Positions 45,803 to 56,489 of a DNA stretch of 64,000 bases are shown here, one piece after another. Made by a program: the position numbers and the translations under genes. Each line of letters opens with the position of its first letter. The first letter of the stretch is position 1. The notes beneath the pieces were generated by a model that was given only the letters and a program-made list of their open reading frames with translations, was not told where the DNA came from and made no database searches. The stretch is from Desulfogranum mediterraneum DSM 13871 (GTDB taxonomy: Bacteria > Desulfobacterota > Desulfobulbia > Desulfobulbales > Desulfobulbaceae). Where the stretch lies: contig NZ_AUCW01000003.1 of assembly GCF_000429965.1 (NCBI RefSeq), positions 62,001 through 126,000 of the forward strand. The letters run 5' to 3'.

Positions 45803-47083
45803 TTAATCATCAAAATCCCCCTCCGGTCCCTTGTCGCTGTCCAGAAGCGCAGCCCGCTCACGGATCTTTTCCTCGCTCCACTCCTCGGCAGCCTCCAGGC
45901 GTCCTGTCTTGGGCCCCAGGTCATAGCTGCCCGCCTCCAGGATGGCCTCCACCGCGTAACGGGCGGTATCGCCTGCATTAAAGACCTCCACCAGCAGGGT
46001 ATAGACAAAGTCCTCTACCCGGCGGGCCATCCGCTCGCGAATGGCCCGGGGCTGGCCCATGATCTTGTTTTCAAAGACCAGGTTGAGCTTCTTGTAGTCC
46101 CCCTTCTTCCAGCCCTGGCTATCGGCATGGGCCACCATCTCGGCCCAGAGTTCTTCACCGACGCCCTCGCCCGGGACCTTGATAAAGCCGCCCTGCTCAT
46201 CCAGGATGGCGTTGCCGTAGTCGTTGACCTCCAGACCCCAGGAGATCATCTGCAGGGCCGTGGCCACATTGGCCTTGGTGGAACGGGTCTCTTCGGCGAT
46301 CCGCCGCAGCCGCTTGGAGTTGTTGCCCGAGGTCCCGTGCTGGGCACCGGAGATGCCATAGGGGGCCAGGGCCTCATGAATCTCTCCGGTCAGCTCCACC
46401 TGGATCCCCTGGGCCGAGGCCTCGATCCCATGGGTGGTCCCGTTGTTGAGGGCAATCCAGTCCGGAAAGAGGTCATGACCATTCAGGCCCTGGACCAGGA
46501 ACAGGGCCTCCTCCTTGGAGGAGAGGCCAAAGGCACCCTTGATCTCACCCACCTCGGTCTCAAAGCCGGCCCAGGAGGGTACAAGGCCGGCCAACTCGAT
46601 GGAGGCCAGCAGGTTTTCCTCGTCAACCATGTGGGAGGCATCGATGGCAATGGAGGTGATGCCTGCCTCAAACAGGGTGGGAATCTCCACCCTGGCCGGT
46701 GCCACATCCTCAGGGCTCTTGATCCCATAGTGATCGGCATGGATGGCCACGGGCACGGTGATAGCCAACTCATTACAGAGGGCATCCACCTGTCTGGCCA
46801 TGTTCCAGTAGTTGGTGGGGCAGTAGGCCTTGGCACCGCCTTCGGAACGGGCGATCTCGATAATCAGGGCGGCCCTGGCACGCTGGGCGGCCTTGAGCGC
46901 TCCCCGGATAACCAGATGGTTCCGGCCGTTGGCGGCAATGGTCATGGCGCCGCCCTTGGCCAGCATGGCCCGGTCAATCACCTTGCCGCTGACCAGCAGC
47001 GCTCTGGAGTTGGGAAAAAGTGCGGTGATGTTTGGTGGACGACCGATTTCCAGCGCCTTCTCAAAATCAGAAACATAGGCCAT
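45803..47083 (-). CDS. Class II fructose-bisphosphate aldolase family protein
   Basis: The 426-residue protein has the class II aldolase pattern: VIRGALKAAQRARAALIIEIARSEGG, IHADHYG (a zinc His pair region, HADH type), IAIDASHM, ETEVGEIKG (Glu/His zone), HGIEA and ISGAQHGTSGNN. It is longer than classic FbaA (about 360) because of a C-terminal extension. It may be a sulfate-reducer-type aldolase; the exact ketose substrate is not certain. An AGGAGG site precedes the ATG. Confidence 0.8.
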   Translation of the reverse strand: MAYVSDFEKALEIGRPPNITALFPNSRALLVSGKVIDRAMLAKGGAMTIAANGRNHLVIRGALKAAQRARAALIIEIARSEGGAKAYCPTNYWNMARQVDALCNELAITVPVAIHADHYGIKSPEDVAPARVEIPTLFEAGITSIAIDASHMVDEENLLASIELAGLVPSWAGFETEVGEIKGAFGLSSKEEALFLVQGLNGHDLFPDWIALNNGTTHGIEASAQGIQVELTGEIHEALAPYGISGAQHGTSGNNSKRLRRIAEETRSTKANVATALQMISWGLEVNDYGNAILDEQGGFIKVPGEGVGEELWAEMVAHADSQGWKKGDYKKLNLVFENKIMGQPRAIRERMARRVEDFVYTLLVEVFNAGDTARYAVEAILEAGSYDLGPKTGRLEAAEEWSEEKIRERAALLDSDKGPEGDFDD

Positions 47084-47123
47084 AACAAACCTCCTGAGAA
47101 TAGGTAATGTGCAAAGTACAGAT

Positions 47124-47141
47124 ATAACGATAACGATAACG
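47124..47141. repeat. Three tandem copies of a hexamer (ATAACG)
   Basis: Three perfect head-to-tail copies of ATAACG lie about 40-60 bases upstream of the aldolase-like ATG, in the region where its promoter should be. A copy-number change would alter promoter spacing, but three units are few. Confidence 0.5.
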
Positions 47142-47277
47142 AAAAAAAAGAACCGCTCCGCCTCGAACCAGGGCCACTGCGGCCGGTCTCGGCGTCACGC
47201 TCAAAAACTCGAACTCGTGGCCAGGGGCTGGTCCCGAAAGCCATGCCCGGCAGATACCCCTCAGCCATGCCCCGCGC

Positions 47278-48062
47278 TCAGGAATCCCCGTTTCCCTGAT
47301 CCGGGCCCTGTCTGGGGCTGAAGCCAAGAAAGGTGGTTCTGGCAAACAGACCAATGGCCACGATGCTCACCTCATAGAGGATGATCAACGGCCCTGCCAT
47401 CAGGAGTTGATTGACCACATCCGGAGTCGGGGTGAGGATGGCTGCGACCACAAAGGCAATAAGCAGGGCATATTTTCGATTTTTCTGGAGAAAAGGACGG
47501 TTCACCACCCCCATCTTGGCCAAAAAAACCATAAAAACAGGTAACTCAAAAACCAGACCAAAGGCAAGCAGTAATCGCAGGGCCAGGGAAAAGTATTCAC
47601 TCACCGCCGGCATGGGTTCCAGGAAGGTGTTGGCATAGCCAATGAAAAATTTAAAGGCCGGCGGGAAGACCACAAAGTAGCCAAAGGCACAGCCGCTGAG
47701 AAAACAACAGCTGGAGATCAGGGTAAAGGGCAGCATAACCCTCTTTTCATGGTGATAGAGGCCTGGGGCGATGAATCTCCAGAGCTGGTGGAAGAGAACA
47801 GGGGTGGCCAGCAGCACGCCGCAAACCAGGGCGAGCTTTAGATAAAAAAAAACCCCTCCTGATAGGAGGTGAAGATCAGGTGCTTCTCTTCGGGCAGGAC
47901 TGTGACCAGGGGCTTGAAAAACCAATCGGCAATGGGCCGGATCCAACTGTAGGCGATCCCGAAACCGACCGCCACCGCCGCCATGGAGATAAGGAGACAG
48001 CTGCGGAGTTCCGCCAGGTGTTCGCTCAGGGACTGTTTATCAAATGGTTCTTGCTCGTTCAC
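47278..48062 (-). CDS. tatC: Sec-independent translocase TatC, interrupted by a -1 frameshift
   Basis: TatC is the signal-recognising membrane core of the twin-arginine translocase. Two overlapping frames together encode a complete TatC of about 261 residues. The first (from ATG 48062) has MNEQEPFDKQSLSEHLAELR and runs through TM1 to HLIFTSYQEGFFF. The second frame continues YLKLALVCGVLLATP, PGLYHHEK and the remaining helices to the end. The join, E-G-F-F-F-Y-L-K, matches the family consensus, but the DNA has nine T where ten are needed, so translation in frame hits a stop two codons past the run. Tat is needed here for the molybdoenzyme. No tatA or tatB is adjacent. Confidence 0.85.
47844..47869 (-). 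promoter_or_regulatory. Hairpin plus nine-T run at the tatC frameshift
   Basis: On the minus strand CCTCCT-ATC-AGGAGG forms a 6-bp stem with a 3-nt loop, then GG, then nine T. This is an intrinsic-terminator layout inside a coding sequence and is also the layout known to promote transcriptional slippage. The 3' arm AGGAGGGG is also a strong Shine-Dalgarno-like sequence directly before the run. The T run is exactly where the reading frame must shift by -1. Confidence 0.8.
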
Positions 48063-48365
48063 AGTGATGCTCTACTCCTTGCCAGGGACGGCTTGAAATC
48101 TTGCCCATTGTGGCAATCTCAGGATTATGCACTAAGAGCGCTCCCAGGGGGATCGGCCTCGACTCCATCTTCCGGCATACCTACCCGAGTTGAAAAAGGA
48201 TTTTTCACCCTGCCCCTTCCCCGGACAACCGCCTTGGCCAAACTTACCGTATCCGGCAGCCAATGTAAACCGGAGACTGATTGTATTTGACTTCCCGCCG
48301 GGGTTGAGGATACACTGCGGCCAAGGCCAATCAACTGATTTAAGAGATTTTTTCAAAGGTAGCAT
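48063..48365. other. Intergenic region between divergent tatC and the sigma-54 regulator
   Basis: I see no gene here. It should contain the tatC promoter on the minus strand and the regulator promoter on the plus strand; the plus-strand candidate is listed separately. No sigma-54 (GG/GC) box is evident. Confidence 0.5.
48287..48314 (+). promoter_or_regulatory. Sigma-70-like promoter of the two-component operon
   Basis: TTGACT, a 16-base spacer and GATACA lie about 50 bases before the regulator ATG at 48366. The -35 match is five of six; the -10 match is moderate. Confidence 0.45.
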
Positions 48366-49739
48366 ATGCCAACCCTGCTGGTAGTGGACGATGAACTGAG
48401 CATGCGTGAGTTCCTGAAGATCCTATTGGAAAAAGATGGATACCAGGTAGTTACCGCAGCCGACGGCAAGGCGGCCCTGGAAATCGTCAACCACACCCCC
48501 GTTGACCTGATCATCTCGGATATCCGGATGCCGGGAATGAACGGCCTGGAACTCCTGGCCCGGGTCAAAGAGCTCGACAGCGAGGTTGGGGTAATCATGA
48601 TCACCGCCTTTGCCAGTCCCGAGGACGCGGTCTCGGCCATGAAGAACGGGGCCTTTGACTATATCACCAAGCCCTTTAATGTGGATGAGATCAAGGGAGT
48701 GATCCGTGCTGCCCTGCTCAAACGAGGCAGGAGCTCGTCCTCGGATCAGAGCGACGCCTTTCCAGAGATCATCGGTCAGAGTCAGGAGATGGTCAAGATC
48801 TTTGAGCTGATCAAGAAGATCGCCCCCACACCGGCCAATGTCCTGATCTACGGCGAATCCGGTACCGGCAAGGAACTGGTGGCCAAGGCCATCCACAACC
48901 ACTCCCGGGTGGCTGACAAGCCCTTTGTACCCATCACCTGCAGTGCCATTCCCGAGAGTCTTCTCGAGAGCGAACTCTTCGGCCACATGAAGGGCTCGTT
49001 TACCGGCGCCATCGCCGACAAGGCCGGCCTGTTTCAGCAGGCTGATCAGGGCACCGCCTTTTTAGACGAGATCGGTGAACTGACCCCCATCATCCAGACT
49101 AAACTGCTGCGGGTCCTCCAGGAGCGGGAATTCATGCCCGTGGGCTCCACCACCACCCGCAAGGTCAATGTCCGCATCATCACCGCCACCAACCGGGTCC
49201 TGGAAGAGGAGATCATCTCCGGCAGCTTTCGCGAAGACCTCTACTATCGCCTGGCCGTGGTGCCGATCCGGGTCCCTCCCCTGCGGGAACGTATCGGTGA
49301 TGTCCCCCTGCTGGTGGACTATTTTCTCAAGAAATATTCCACCCTGCTGGGCAAGGAGGTGCAGACCATCTCCTCCTATGGCCTGGAGGTCTTGATGAAG
49401 TATGACTTTCCCGGCAATGTTCGCGAGTTGGAAAACATCATCGAACGGGGGGTGGCCCTGGAGTCCTCCAACATCATCCTCCCGGAGAACCTGGTTCTCT
49501 CCACCCACCGGAGGCAACAGCAGCAGCCAGCCCCTGAACAGAGCCCGCTCTTCGTGGCTGCAGAGGATGAAGAGGAACTCTTTGAACGGGGACTGGAGGA
49601 GGTCCTCCAGCAGCTGGAAAAACAGTTGATTCTCCATGCCCTGGACAGGGCGGATCATTCGAAGATGCGCGCTGCAGAACTGCTGAAGATCAGTTTTCGC
49701 AGCCTCCGCTATAAGACCAAGAAGTATGCCATCGACTGA
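48366..49739 (+). CDS. Sigma-54-dependent response regulator, PilR-like
   Basis: The 457-residue NtrC-family activator has a receiver domain (phospho-acceptor Asp52 in [10 protein letters not shown]) and an AAA+ domain with Walker A GESGTGKE and the sigma-54 contact loop GSFTGA (PilR-type variant of GAFTGA). Other AAA+ motifs are [10 protein letters not shown] and [13 protein letters not shown] Fis-type helix-turn-helix ends it ([18 protein letters not shown]). Ahead of its sensor kinase gene by about 55 bases, it is likely a PilR-type regulator of type IV pili or motility genes, which are not in the window. AAGGT precedes the ATG. Confidence 0.88.
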   Translation: MPTLLVVDDELSMREFLKILLEKDGYQVVTAADGKAALEIVNHTPVDLIISDIRMPGMNGLELLARVKELDSEVGVIMITAFASPEDAVSAMKNGAFDYITKPFNVDEIKGVIRAALLKRGRSSSSDQSDAFPEIIGQSQEMVKIFELIKKIAPTPANVLIYGESGTGKELVAKAIHNHSRVADKPFVPITCSAIPESLLESELFGHMKGSFTGAIADKAGLFQQADQGTAFLDEIGELTPIIQTKLLRVLQEREFMPVGSTTTRKVNVRIITATNRVLEEEIISGSFREDLYYRLAVVPIRVPPLRERIGDVPLLVDYFLKKYSTLLGKEVQTISSYGLEVLMKYDFPGNVRELENIIERGVALESSNIILPENLVLSTHRRQQQQPAPEQSPLFVAAEDEEELFERGLEEVLQQLEKQLILHALDRADHSKMRAAELLKISFRSLRYKTKKYAID

Positions 49740-49793
49740 GTCCCAGACCAGGTCACCGCCCCTAGCCACCTCTCCCCCGGAGATTTTCTGTTC

Positions 49794-51518
49794 ATGACCG
49801 CCCTCTTTTCCTGGAAAGATCGACTCGCACCGGTGCAAAACACCAGTCAGCAGCTCAAAGGACACCTGCTCTCCCTGCTGCTGATCCGGGTCTGTCTCTT
49901 TACCCTGATCATCGGCATCACCATGCTCTTCCAGGCCTATGGCCATGGGGTCATCACCCCCCCGTGGCCGGTGAACGCCGCCTTTCTCCTGCTCATCGCC
50001 CTGTTTTCGGTGGGTTCGGTCCTCCTCATCCGCAGGCCCGGAATGTCCCTCCGCCGCTTCGGCGTGATCCAACTCCTGGCCGACACCCTCTTCACGGCCC
50101 TGCTGGTCTATGCCAACGGCTGCAGCCAGTCGATCTTTACCCCGGTGTTCATTGTACCCATCATTGCCGGCGGCCTGATCCTCTACAGGATCGGCGGCCT
50201 GATTCCGGCAGCCTCTGCAACCCTGCTCTATGGCACGGTGCTCGCCCTGGAACTGTTCGGCCTGGTCCCGCCCTACTTCCGGGACACTCCCTACCAGCCT
50301 TTAGCCAACTTTCTGGCCGGCTCCAACCTCCTGGCCGGCTACGGGATCACCTTCTTTGTGATTGCCCTGGTCAGCGGTCAGCTGGCCGGTCGCCTCCGGC
50401 ATACCGAGCAGGAGCTCTCCAAGACCACCCTGGAGTTTGACCGCCTCTCCCTGCTCTATAAACAGATCTTTGACGATATTTCCACGGGCATCATCACCAC
50501 CAACCAAGAGAACTACATCACCTCCTACAACAACGCTGCCCAGCGAATTACCGGCTATGACAAGGAAGAGGTCCTGGGCAGGCCCTGTGAGCAACGTTTT
50601 CCGGAACTTGAGCTGGAGAGCAGCCATGAACGCAATGTCTGTGATTTCTGCAAGCGGGACGGATCGATCATCCGGGTGGGCTACTCGCTCTCCCACCTCC
50701 ACATGCCCACCAAGGAGCCCCCCCCGGCCCTCTCCAGCTGGCGGGTGATCACCCTCCAGGACATCAGCACCATAGAACAGATGGAGCAACAGGTTCGAGA
50801 GGCAGAGAAGATGGCTGCCATCGGTGAACTCAGTGCCTCCATTGCCCATGACTTCCGCAATCCCCTGGCCGCCATCTCAGGATCGGCCCAGATCCTGGCC
50901 ATGGAGCAGGATGAAGCGTCCGTGGCCGATCCAACCAGCAGGTCACTGGTCGGCATCATCCTCCGGGAATCCGATCGGATGGCCAAGACGATCACCGACT
51001 TCCTCCAGTTTGCCCGTCCGGCAGAGATCAAGGGGGAGTGGTTTGACCTGAGGAGACTGGTCAACGAGGTGATCGCAGCCCAGCCAGGTCCCTTCAATGA
51101 CGAGACCTACTGCAGGCCCCCCAAGGTGGAGATTGAGGCCAACCTGCACTGCTGGGCAGACCGTCAACAACTCCAGACCGTACTCAGCCACCTCCTGGAA
51201 AACAGCCGGACCAGCGCCGGGGCTTCAGGCCATGGAGAGACGGCCATCCGGGCCGGGGAGATCAGCCGAGGCAGGCTCAGCTACAACACTATTGAAATCT
51301 GCGACCAGGGACCGGGAATCCCGCCGGAGCTTCGGGAGCGGGTATTCACCCCCTTCTTCTCCACCCGTGAGGACGGCACCGGCCTGGGCCTGGCCATCGT
51401 CAAACAGATTATTGAAAACCACCAGGGCAGGGTGGAGATCGACCAGGACCGGGAGTACAGCTGCATCCTGCGGCTGCTCCTGCCCAATCCGGGAATTACG
51501 CCTCAGGAATCCGTTTGA
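49794..51518 (+). CDS. Sensor histidine kinase, PilS-like
   Basis: The 574-residue kinase has about six N-terminal hydrophobic segments (to about 200), a PAS domain (about 215-320: [30 protein letters not shown]) and the histidine motif [19 protein letters not shown]. ATPase boxes are [19 protein letters not shown] and [25 protein letters not shown] cysteine pair lies at the PAS edge. It pairs with the upstream response regulator. Its last 23 bases overlap the convergent murA 3' end. Confidence 0.87.
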   Translation: MTALFSWKDRLAPVQNTSQQLKGHLLSLLLIRVCLFTLIIGITMLFQAYGHGVITPPWPVNAAFLLLIALFSVGSVLLIRRPGMSLRRFGVIQLLADTLFTALLVYANGCSQSIFTPVFIVPIIAGGLILYRIGGLIPAASATLLYGTVLALELFGLVPPYFRDTPYQPLANFLAGSNLLAGYGITFFVIALVSGQLAGRLRHTEQELSKTTLEFDRLSLLYKQIFDDISTGIITTNQENYITSYNNAAQRITGYDKEEVLGRPCEQRFPELELESSHERNVCDFCKRDGSIIRVGYSLSHLHMPTKEPPPALSSWRVITLQDISTIEQMEQQVREAEKMAAIGELSASIAHDFRNPLAAISGSAQILAMEQDEASVADPTSRSLVGIILRESDRMAKTITDFLQFARPAEIKGEWFDLRRLVNEVIAAQPGPFNDETYCRPPKVEIEANLHCWADRQQLQTVLSHLLENSRTSAGASGHGETAIRAGEISRGRLSYNTIEICDQGPGIPPELRERVFTPFFSTREDGTGLGLAIVKQIIENHQGRVEIDQDREYSCILRLLLPNPGITPQESV

Positions 51519-52779
51519 TATCGGCCCCAAGAGCTGCCAGTTTTTCCACCATCTTCTCGTAGCCCCGCTCCAGGTGATAGATCCTGGAGACCTCGGTCAC
51601 CCCCCTGGAGGCCAGAGCTGCGATCACCAGGGAGGCCGAGGCCCGCAGGTCGGTGGCCATCACCTGGGCACCGGAGAGACCGCTGCGTCCCACACCGCGG
51701 ACAATGGCGGCGGCACCGTCGATCTTGATGTTCGCACCCATCCGCTCCAGCTCGGCCACATGCATGAAGCGGTTCTCAAAGATGGTCTCATGGATCACGC
51801 TGGCTCCGCTGCCCAGGGCCATCAGGGCCATAAACTGTGCCTGAAGGTCGGTGGGAAAGCCCGGATAGGGCAGGGTGGTGACATCGACGCTCTCCAGCGG
51901 GCACGCCAGTCCCTGGTTCAGGGGACAACGGACGGTGAAGCCGGAGTCGCGGACACCGATCTCCACCCCGCATGCCTGCAGTTTTTCGGTGAGGGCCGGC
52001 AGATGGGCGGGAATGCAGTCGGTGATCTCCACCTCACCGCCGGCGGCGGCAACGGCCATCAGGTAGGTACCGGTTTCTATCCGGTCCGGGATGATGGTGG
52101 CCTCGGCAGGACAGAGTTCACCCACCCCGCTGACCGTCAGGCGGTCGCTGCCCTTACCTGTGATCACCGCCCCCATGGTTTCCAGCATCTCGATCAGATT
52201 GCCCACCTCAGGCTCCCTGGCCGCATTCTTGATCACGGTCTCGCCCTGGGCAAAGACCGAGGCCATCAGCAGGTTCTCGGTACCGGTAACCGAGGGCTTA
52301 TCAAAGTAGACGGTGCCGCCGGAGAGCTGCTCTTCCACCCGGGCCTCGACATAGCCCTCACGGAGACTGGTCCGGATCCCCAGCTGTTCAAAACCGCTGA
52401 GGTGATAGTTGATGGGACGGGCGCCGATGGCACAGCCGCCGGGCAGCGAGACCCGGGCGGTCTTTAACCTGGCCAGCAGTGGACCCAGGACCAGCACCGA
52501 GGCCCGCATGGTCTTGACCAGTTCGTAGGGAGCCTCTACCCCGGTGAGTTGATCGGTGTTGATCCGCACCGTGCTGCCCTGCCGTTGCCAGCGGGCACCG
52601 AGAATCTCCAGCAGGCGAAGCATGGTTCTGGTATCACGGAGATCTGGAACATTATGGAGGGTATGCCAGCCGGGGGTGAGCAGGGTGGCGGCAATCAGTG
52701 GCAGGGCGGCATTCTTGGCACCGCTGATGGAGACGCGCCCATACAGGGGTCTGCCTCCATGGATGACGATTTTATCCAT
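51496..52779 (-). CDS. murA: UDP-N-acetylglucosamine 1-carboxyvinyltransferase
   Basis: MurA catalyses the first committed step of peptidoglycan synthesis. The 427-residue protein has the N-terminal [21 protein letters not shown] and the catalytic loop Cys in [12 protein letters not shown] (fosfomycin-sensitive Cys form), with later [16 protein letters not shown]. It closes the rho-rpmE-prfA-prmC-murA block. Its stop overlaps the pilS-like gene on the opposite strand by 23 bases, with no room for a separate terminator. Confidence 0.96.
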   Translation of the reverse strand: MDKIVIHGGRPLYGRVSISGAKNAALPLIAATLLTPGWHTLHNVPDLRDTRTMLRLLEILGARWQRQGSTVRINTDQLTGVEAPYELVKTMRASVLVLGPLLARLKTARVSLPGGCAIGARPINYHLSGFEQLGIRTSLREGYVEARVEEQLSGGTVYFDKPSVTGTENLLMASVFAQGETVIKNAAREPEVGNLIEMLETMGAVITGKGSDRLTVSGVGELCPAEATIIPDRIETGTYLMAVAAAGGEVEITDCIPAHLPALTEKLQACGVEIGVRDSGFTVRCPLNQGLACPLESVDVTTLPYPGFPTDLQAQFMALMALGSGASVIHETIFENRFMHVAELERMGANIKIDGAAAIVRGVGRSGLSGAQVMATDLRASASLVIAALASRGVTEVSRIYHLERGYEKMVEKLAALGADIKRIPEA

Positions 52780-52912
52780 TGTTGGTTACCTCTCCAGCCG
52801 GAAGACAGGACATGGCTGTGCTGATTCCCGGCTGAACGTAGTTGCTGAAGGTTGGTCTGATTTTGCTACGAATCGGCTGCGATTGGCTGCGACCAGCCTG
52901 CTGAAGTCAGTC

Positions 52913-53770
52913 CTAGCGACGGAGCCGGGCCTGGAAAAGCCGGTCACGGCCGGCCCAGTCGGGCAGGACCGCCACCTCACGATAGCGGTCTCCCTGTTGA
53001 CGGCAGAGCTCACTTACAGCCGCCCCCTGTTCTGCTCCAATCTCCAGGAAAAGCCAGCCCCCCGGAGAGAGGAAGGTATGGGCCTGGCTGATGACCCGAC
53101 CAATGATCTCCAGGCCGGAGCTCCCCCCGGAGAGGGCGAGCCGTGGTTCAGATACGCTCACCTCAGGTTCAAGATCCCGCAGATCTGCGTCACTGATATA
53201 GGGGGGATTAGAGACAATCAGGTCAAATTGACGCTCAGGTCTGAGCGCGCTGAACAGATCACTGCAGAGCAGGGTCAGCTCTCCTCCAGGGCAGTGGCTG
53301 GCGACATTTCGGGCAGCCATCTCAAGGGCTGCCGCGGAGAGGTCCACCAGGGTGACCGGACAGGCCAACTCGCGGTTGAGCACCACCCCGATGACACCAC
53401 TGCCGGTGCACATATCCAGGGCCCTGCGGGCCCCACCACTGGCACGCACCTGTTCCAGGACATGGCTGAGGACAAACTCGGTCTCTGGCCGGGGGATAAG
53501 GACTGCAGGCGAGACCTGAAAATCCAGGGACCAGAACTCCCGACTACCGGTGATATAGTGCAGGGGTATCCGGCGGGCGCGCTGCTCCACCAGGGCCAGA
53601 AATTGCTCCTCCTCGGCCACTGCTGCTTCCTGACCGCCATGGAGGACCAGGTCGGTTCTACTCATCCGGCTGACGAACTGCCAGAGCAGACGGGCATCGA
53701 GCCGGTACTCTTCAATGCCTGCCGCCTGCAGGCTGAGGGAGGCCTCTGTCAGGAGGTCGGAGATCTGCAT
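52913..53770 (-). CDS. prmC: Peptide chain release factor N5-glutamine methyltransferase
   Basis: PrmC methylates the glutamine of the GGQ motif of release factors. The 285-residue protein has an N-terminal helical domain and a Rossmann methyltransferase with the SAM motif ALDMCTGSGVIGVVL and the signature NPPY (IVSNPPYI). It lies directly downstream of prfA, its substrate gene. I use the ATG at 53770; a GTG at 53779 is in frame. A gap of about 130 bases separates it from murA. Confidence 0.94.
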   Translation of the reverse strand: MQISDLLTEASLSLQAAGIEEYRLDARLLWQFVSRMSRTDLVLHGGQEAAVAEEEQFLALVEQRARRIPLHYITGSREFWSLDFQVSPAVLIPRPETEFVLSHVLEQVRASGGARRALDMCTGSGVIGVVLNRELACPVTLVDLSAAALEMAARNVASHCPGGELTLLCSDLFSALRPERQFDLIVSNPPYISDADLRDLEPEVSVSEPRLALSGGSSGLEIIGRVISQAHTFLSPGGWLFLEIGAEQGAAVSELCRQQGDRYREVAVLPDWAGRDRLFQARLRR

Positions 53771-53786
53771 GGGTGGCACGCAGCAG

Positions 53787-54857
53787 CTACTGCGCAGTCT
53801 GCAGGGCTTCGCTCTGAAAGTGGGTGATCACCGGCAGCAGGATCTCGTCGAGGTGCCCACCGATGATCTGATCCAGCTTATAGAGGGTCAGGTTAACCCG
53901 ATGATCGGTCACCCTGCCCTGGGGGAAGTTATAGGTCCGAATGCGCTCACTGCGGTCACCGCTGCCGATCTGACTCTTCCGTTCCTCAGAGATCAGGCTG
54001 TGGCGCTCCTGCTCCAGCTTATCCAGCAGGCGGGCCCGCAGCACCAGGAGGGCCTTGGCCTTATTCTTATGCTGGGACTTCTCATCCTGACAGGTGACCA
54101 CCAGGCCGGTGGGGAGATGGGTGATCCGTACGGCGGAATCGGTGGTGTTCACCGACTGACCGCCCGGGCCCGAGGAGCGATAGACATCAAACTTGAGCTC
54201 ATTGGCCTCGATCTGGAGATCGACCTCCTCGGCCTCAGGGATGATGGCCACGGTCACCGCAGAGGTGTGAATCCGCCCCTGGGTTTCGGTATCCGGAACC
54301 CGCTGGACCCGATGCACCCCCGACTCATACTTGAGCCTGGAGTAGACCTGGTTCCCGCTGATCATGGCAATGATCTCCTTAAAACCGCCGATGCCGATGG
54401 GATTGGAACTCATCACCTCCACCTTCCAGCGCTGGGACTCGGCATAGCGGCTATACATCCTAAACAGGTCTGCTGCAAACAGCGCCGCCTCATCACCACC
54501 GGTCCCGGCCCGGATCTCCAGAAAGATGTTCTTCTCGTCGTTGGGATCCTTGGGCAGGAGCAGTATCCTGATCTCCTGCTCCAACTCGGCGATTCGGGCA
54601 GCGCCCTCCTCCAGTTCGGCCTTGGCCAACTCCACCATCTCAGGGTCCTCGTCTTCGTCCCTGATCATGGTCTGGTGTTCTCCCTGCTCCTCGTGCAGAC
54701 GGGTATACTCCTGGTAGAGGCGGGTCAGTTTGGACACCGTGGCATGTTCGCGCACCACTTCCCGGTAACGCTTTTGATCATGAACCAGCTTGGGGTCTGA
54801 GAGCTGGCTCTCAAGCACGCCAAGCCGTTCGTCGATATCTCGCAGATTGTCAAACAT
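53787..54857 (-). CDS. prfA: Peptide chain release factor 1
   Basis: RF1 reads UAA and UAG stop codons. The 356-residue protein has the GGQ motif in [18 protein letters not shown] and the codon-recognition segment [19 protein letters not shown], where the anticodon tripeptide is PDT (usual PAT or PVT). The start (54857, MFDNLRD, with an ATG just before it) follows an rpmE terminator; an upstream GTG frame starts inside that hairpin. Confidence 0.95.
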   Translation of the reverse strand: MFDNLRDIDERLGVLESQLSDPKLVHDQKRYREVVREHATVSKLTRLYQEYTRLHEEQGEHQTMIRDEDEDPEMVELAKAELEEGAARIAELEQEIRILLLPKDPNDEKNIFLEIRAGTGGDEAALFAADLFRMYSRYAESQRWKVEVMSSNPIGIGGFKEIIAMISGNQVYSRLKYESGVHRVQRVPDTETQGRIHTSAVTVAIIPEAEEVDLQIEANELKFDVYRSSGPGGQSVNTTDSAVRITHLPTGLVVTCQDEKSQHKNKAKALLVLRARLLDKLEQERHSLISEERKSQIGSGDRSERIRTYNFPQGRVTDHRVNLTLYKLDQIIGGHLDEILLPVITHFQSEALQTAQ

Positions 54858-54881
54858 CATAGGGAGGAGCGTGGTAGCAAT

Positions 54882-54919
54882 AAAAAAATCCACATGACAG
54901 GAAGGCCCGTGTCATGTGG
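54882..54919 (-). terminator. Rho-independent terminator between rpmE and prfA
   Basis: CCACATGACA pairs with TGTCATGTGG (10 bp) around a 10-nt loop, followed on the minus strand by seven T after one A. It starts about 20 bases past the rpmE stop, so prfA probably depends on readthrough or its own promoter. Confidence 0.92.
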
Positions 54920-54938
54920 ATGGAGGAACGGTCGGTGA

Positions 54939-55148
54939 TTACTTCTTTTCAAGATGGGCGTACTTCTTCTTGAACTTCTCAATCCGGCCGGCGGTATCTA
55001 CAAGCTTTTGTTTTCCGGTGAAAAACGGATGACAGGCCGAGCAGATCTCAACCTTCATTTCTTTTTCCACGGATCCCAGTTCAAATTCATGGCCACAGGC
55101 GCAAACTGCTTTAATCTTGTTATATTCTGGATGAATATCAGCTTTCAT
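54939..55148 (-). CDS. rpmE: 50S ribosomal protein L31, zinc type
   Basis: The 69-residue L31 keeps zinc cysteines (VCACGHEF and [13 protein letters not shown]), so it is the zinc-binding C+ form. The start at 55148 (MKADIHPEY) has AAGGAG about 8 nt upstream; an in-frame longer form lacks family sequence. It lies between rho and prfA. Confidence 0.95.
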   Translation of the reverse strand: MKADIHPEYNKIKAVCACGHEFELGSVEKEMKVEICSACHPFFTGKQKLVDTAGRIEKFKKKYAHLEKK

Positions 55149-55239
55149 AGGTCGAAACTCCTTCCGAAAAAACACGTATAATAAAAATTGACCAAAAGAT
55201 TAGCAATATACTTCTTTTGGTGTTTTTTTAAAGTCTTTT

Positions 55240-56487
55240 TTAACGATTCATGGAGGCAAAAAATTCCTGATTGTTCTTGGTCTGCCGCATTCGATCCAGG
55301 AGAAACTCCATGGCATCGGCTGGATTCATCGAGGTGAGCAGCTTACGCAGGATCCAGATGCGGTTGAGATCTTCCGGGGGCAGGAGCAGGTCTTCCTTGC
55401 GGGTGCCGGACTTGAGGATGTCGATGGCAGGATAGATCCTCCGGTTGGCCATCTTCCGGTCCAGGACGATCTCCATGTTACCGGTGCCCTTGAACTCTTC
55501 AAAGATCACCTCATCCATCCGGCTGCCGGTATCGATCAGGGCTGTGGCCAGGATGGTCAGGCTGCCACCCTCCTCGAGGTTACGAGCCGCTCCGAAAAAC
55601 ATCTTGGGCCGCTGGAGGGCATTGGCCTCGACCCCACCGGAGAGGATCTTTCCCGAGGCCGGGGTAACCGTATTATAGGCGCGGGCCAGGCGGGTGATGG
55701 AATCCAGCAGGATCACCACATCCTTCTTATGCTCAACCAGGCGCTTGGCCTTCTGGATCACCATCTCAGCCACCTGGATATGTCGCTGGGGCGGCTCATC
55801 AAAGGTGGAACTGACCACCTCTGCATCCACGTGGCGCTTCATATCGGTGACCTCTTCGGGCCGCTCATCGATGAGCAGGACGATCAGCTTGGCCTCCTTG
55901 TGGTTCTCGACAATGGAGTTGGCGATCTTCTGCATCAGGACCGTCTTACCGGTCCGCGGCGGTGCGACAATCAGACCACGCTGTCCCTTGCCCAGGGGGG
56001 CTGCCAGATTCAAGACCCGCATGGAGAGGTTCTCGGGCTCGGTCTCAAGATCGATGAGTTCCTCCGGGTGCAGCGGCGTCAGGTTGACAAAGGCGGTCTT
56101 GTTCTTGCCGGCCTCGGGCTTCTCATAGTTGATCCGATCCACCTTAAGCAGGGCAAAGTAGCGCTCATTATCCTTGGGAGAGCGCACCTCACCTTCGATG
56201 GTATCACCGGTGCGCAGATTGAGCCTGCGGATCTGGGAGGGGGAGACATAAATATCGTCCGGACCGGGCAGATAGTTGTAATCCGGAGCACGGAGAAAAC
56301 CGAATCCATCCTGCAACACCTCAAGTACACCGCTGCCCCTGAGTTTTCCGTCTTCGTCGGCCTGGGCCTTCAGCAGGGCAAAGATCAACTCCTGCTTTCG
56401 CATGGTGCTGTAGCCCTCGATACCGAGGGAGGCAGCCATGGCAACCAGTTCTTTAATTTTTTTGTTTTTCAACTCAGTTGGATTCAT
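55240..56487 (-). CDS. rho: Transcription termination factor Rho
   Basis: Rho is the hexameric RNA-dependent ATPase of factor-dependent termination. The 415-residue protein has the N-terminal helix-extended domain ([19 protein letters not shown]), the RNA-binding cold-shock-like fold ([14 protein letters not shown]), Walker [24 protein letters not shown] and the Q/R-loop region. It is a standard-length Rho with no insertion. It is in the conserved coaE-rho-rpmE-prfA block. Confidence 0.97.
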   Translation of the reverse strand: MNPTELKNKKIKELVAMAASLGIEGYSTMRKQELIFALLKAQADEDGKLRGSGVLEVLQDGFGFLRAPDYNYLPGPDDIYVSPSQIRRLNLRTGDTIEGEVRSPKDNERYFALLKVDRINYEKPEAGKNKTAFVNLTPLHPEELIDLETEPENLSMRVLNLAAPLGKGQRGLIVAPPRTGKTVLMQKIANSIVENHKEAKLIVLLIDERPEEVTDMKRHVDAEVVSSTFDEPPQRHIQVAEMVIQKAKRLVEHKKDVVILLDSITRLARAYNTVTPASGKILSGGVEANALQRPKMFFGAARNLEEGGSLTILATALIDTGSRMDEVIFEEFKGTGNMEIVLDRKMANRRIYPAIDILKSGTRKEDLLLPPEDLNRIWILRKLLTSMNPADAMEFLLDRMRQTKNNQEFFASMNR

Positions 56488-56489
56488 TG

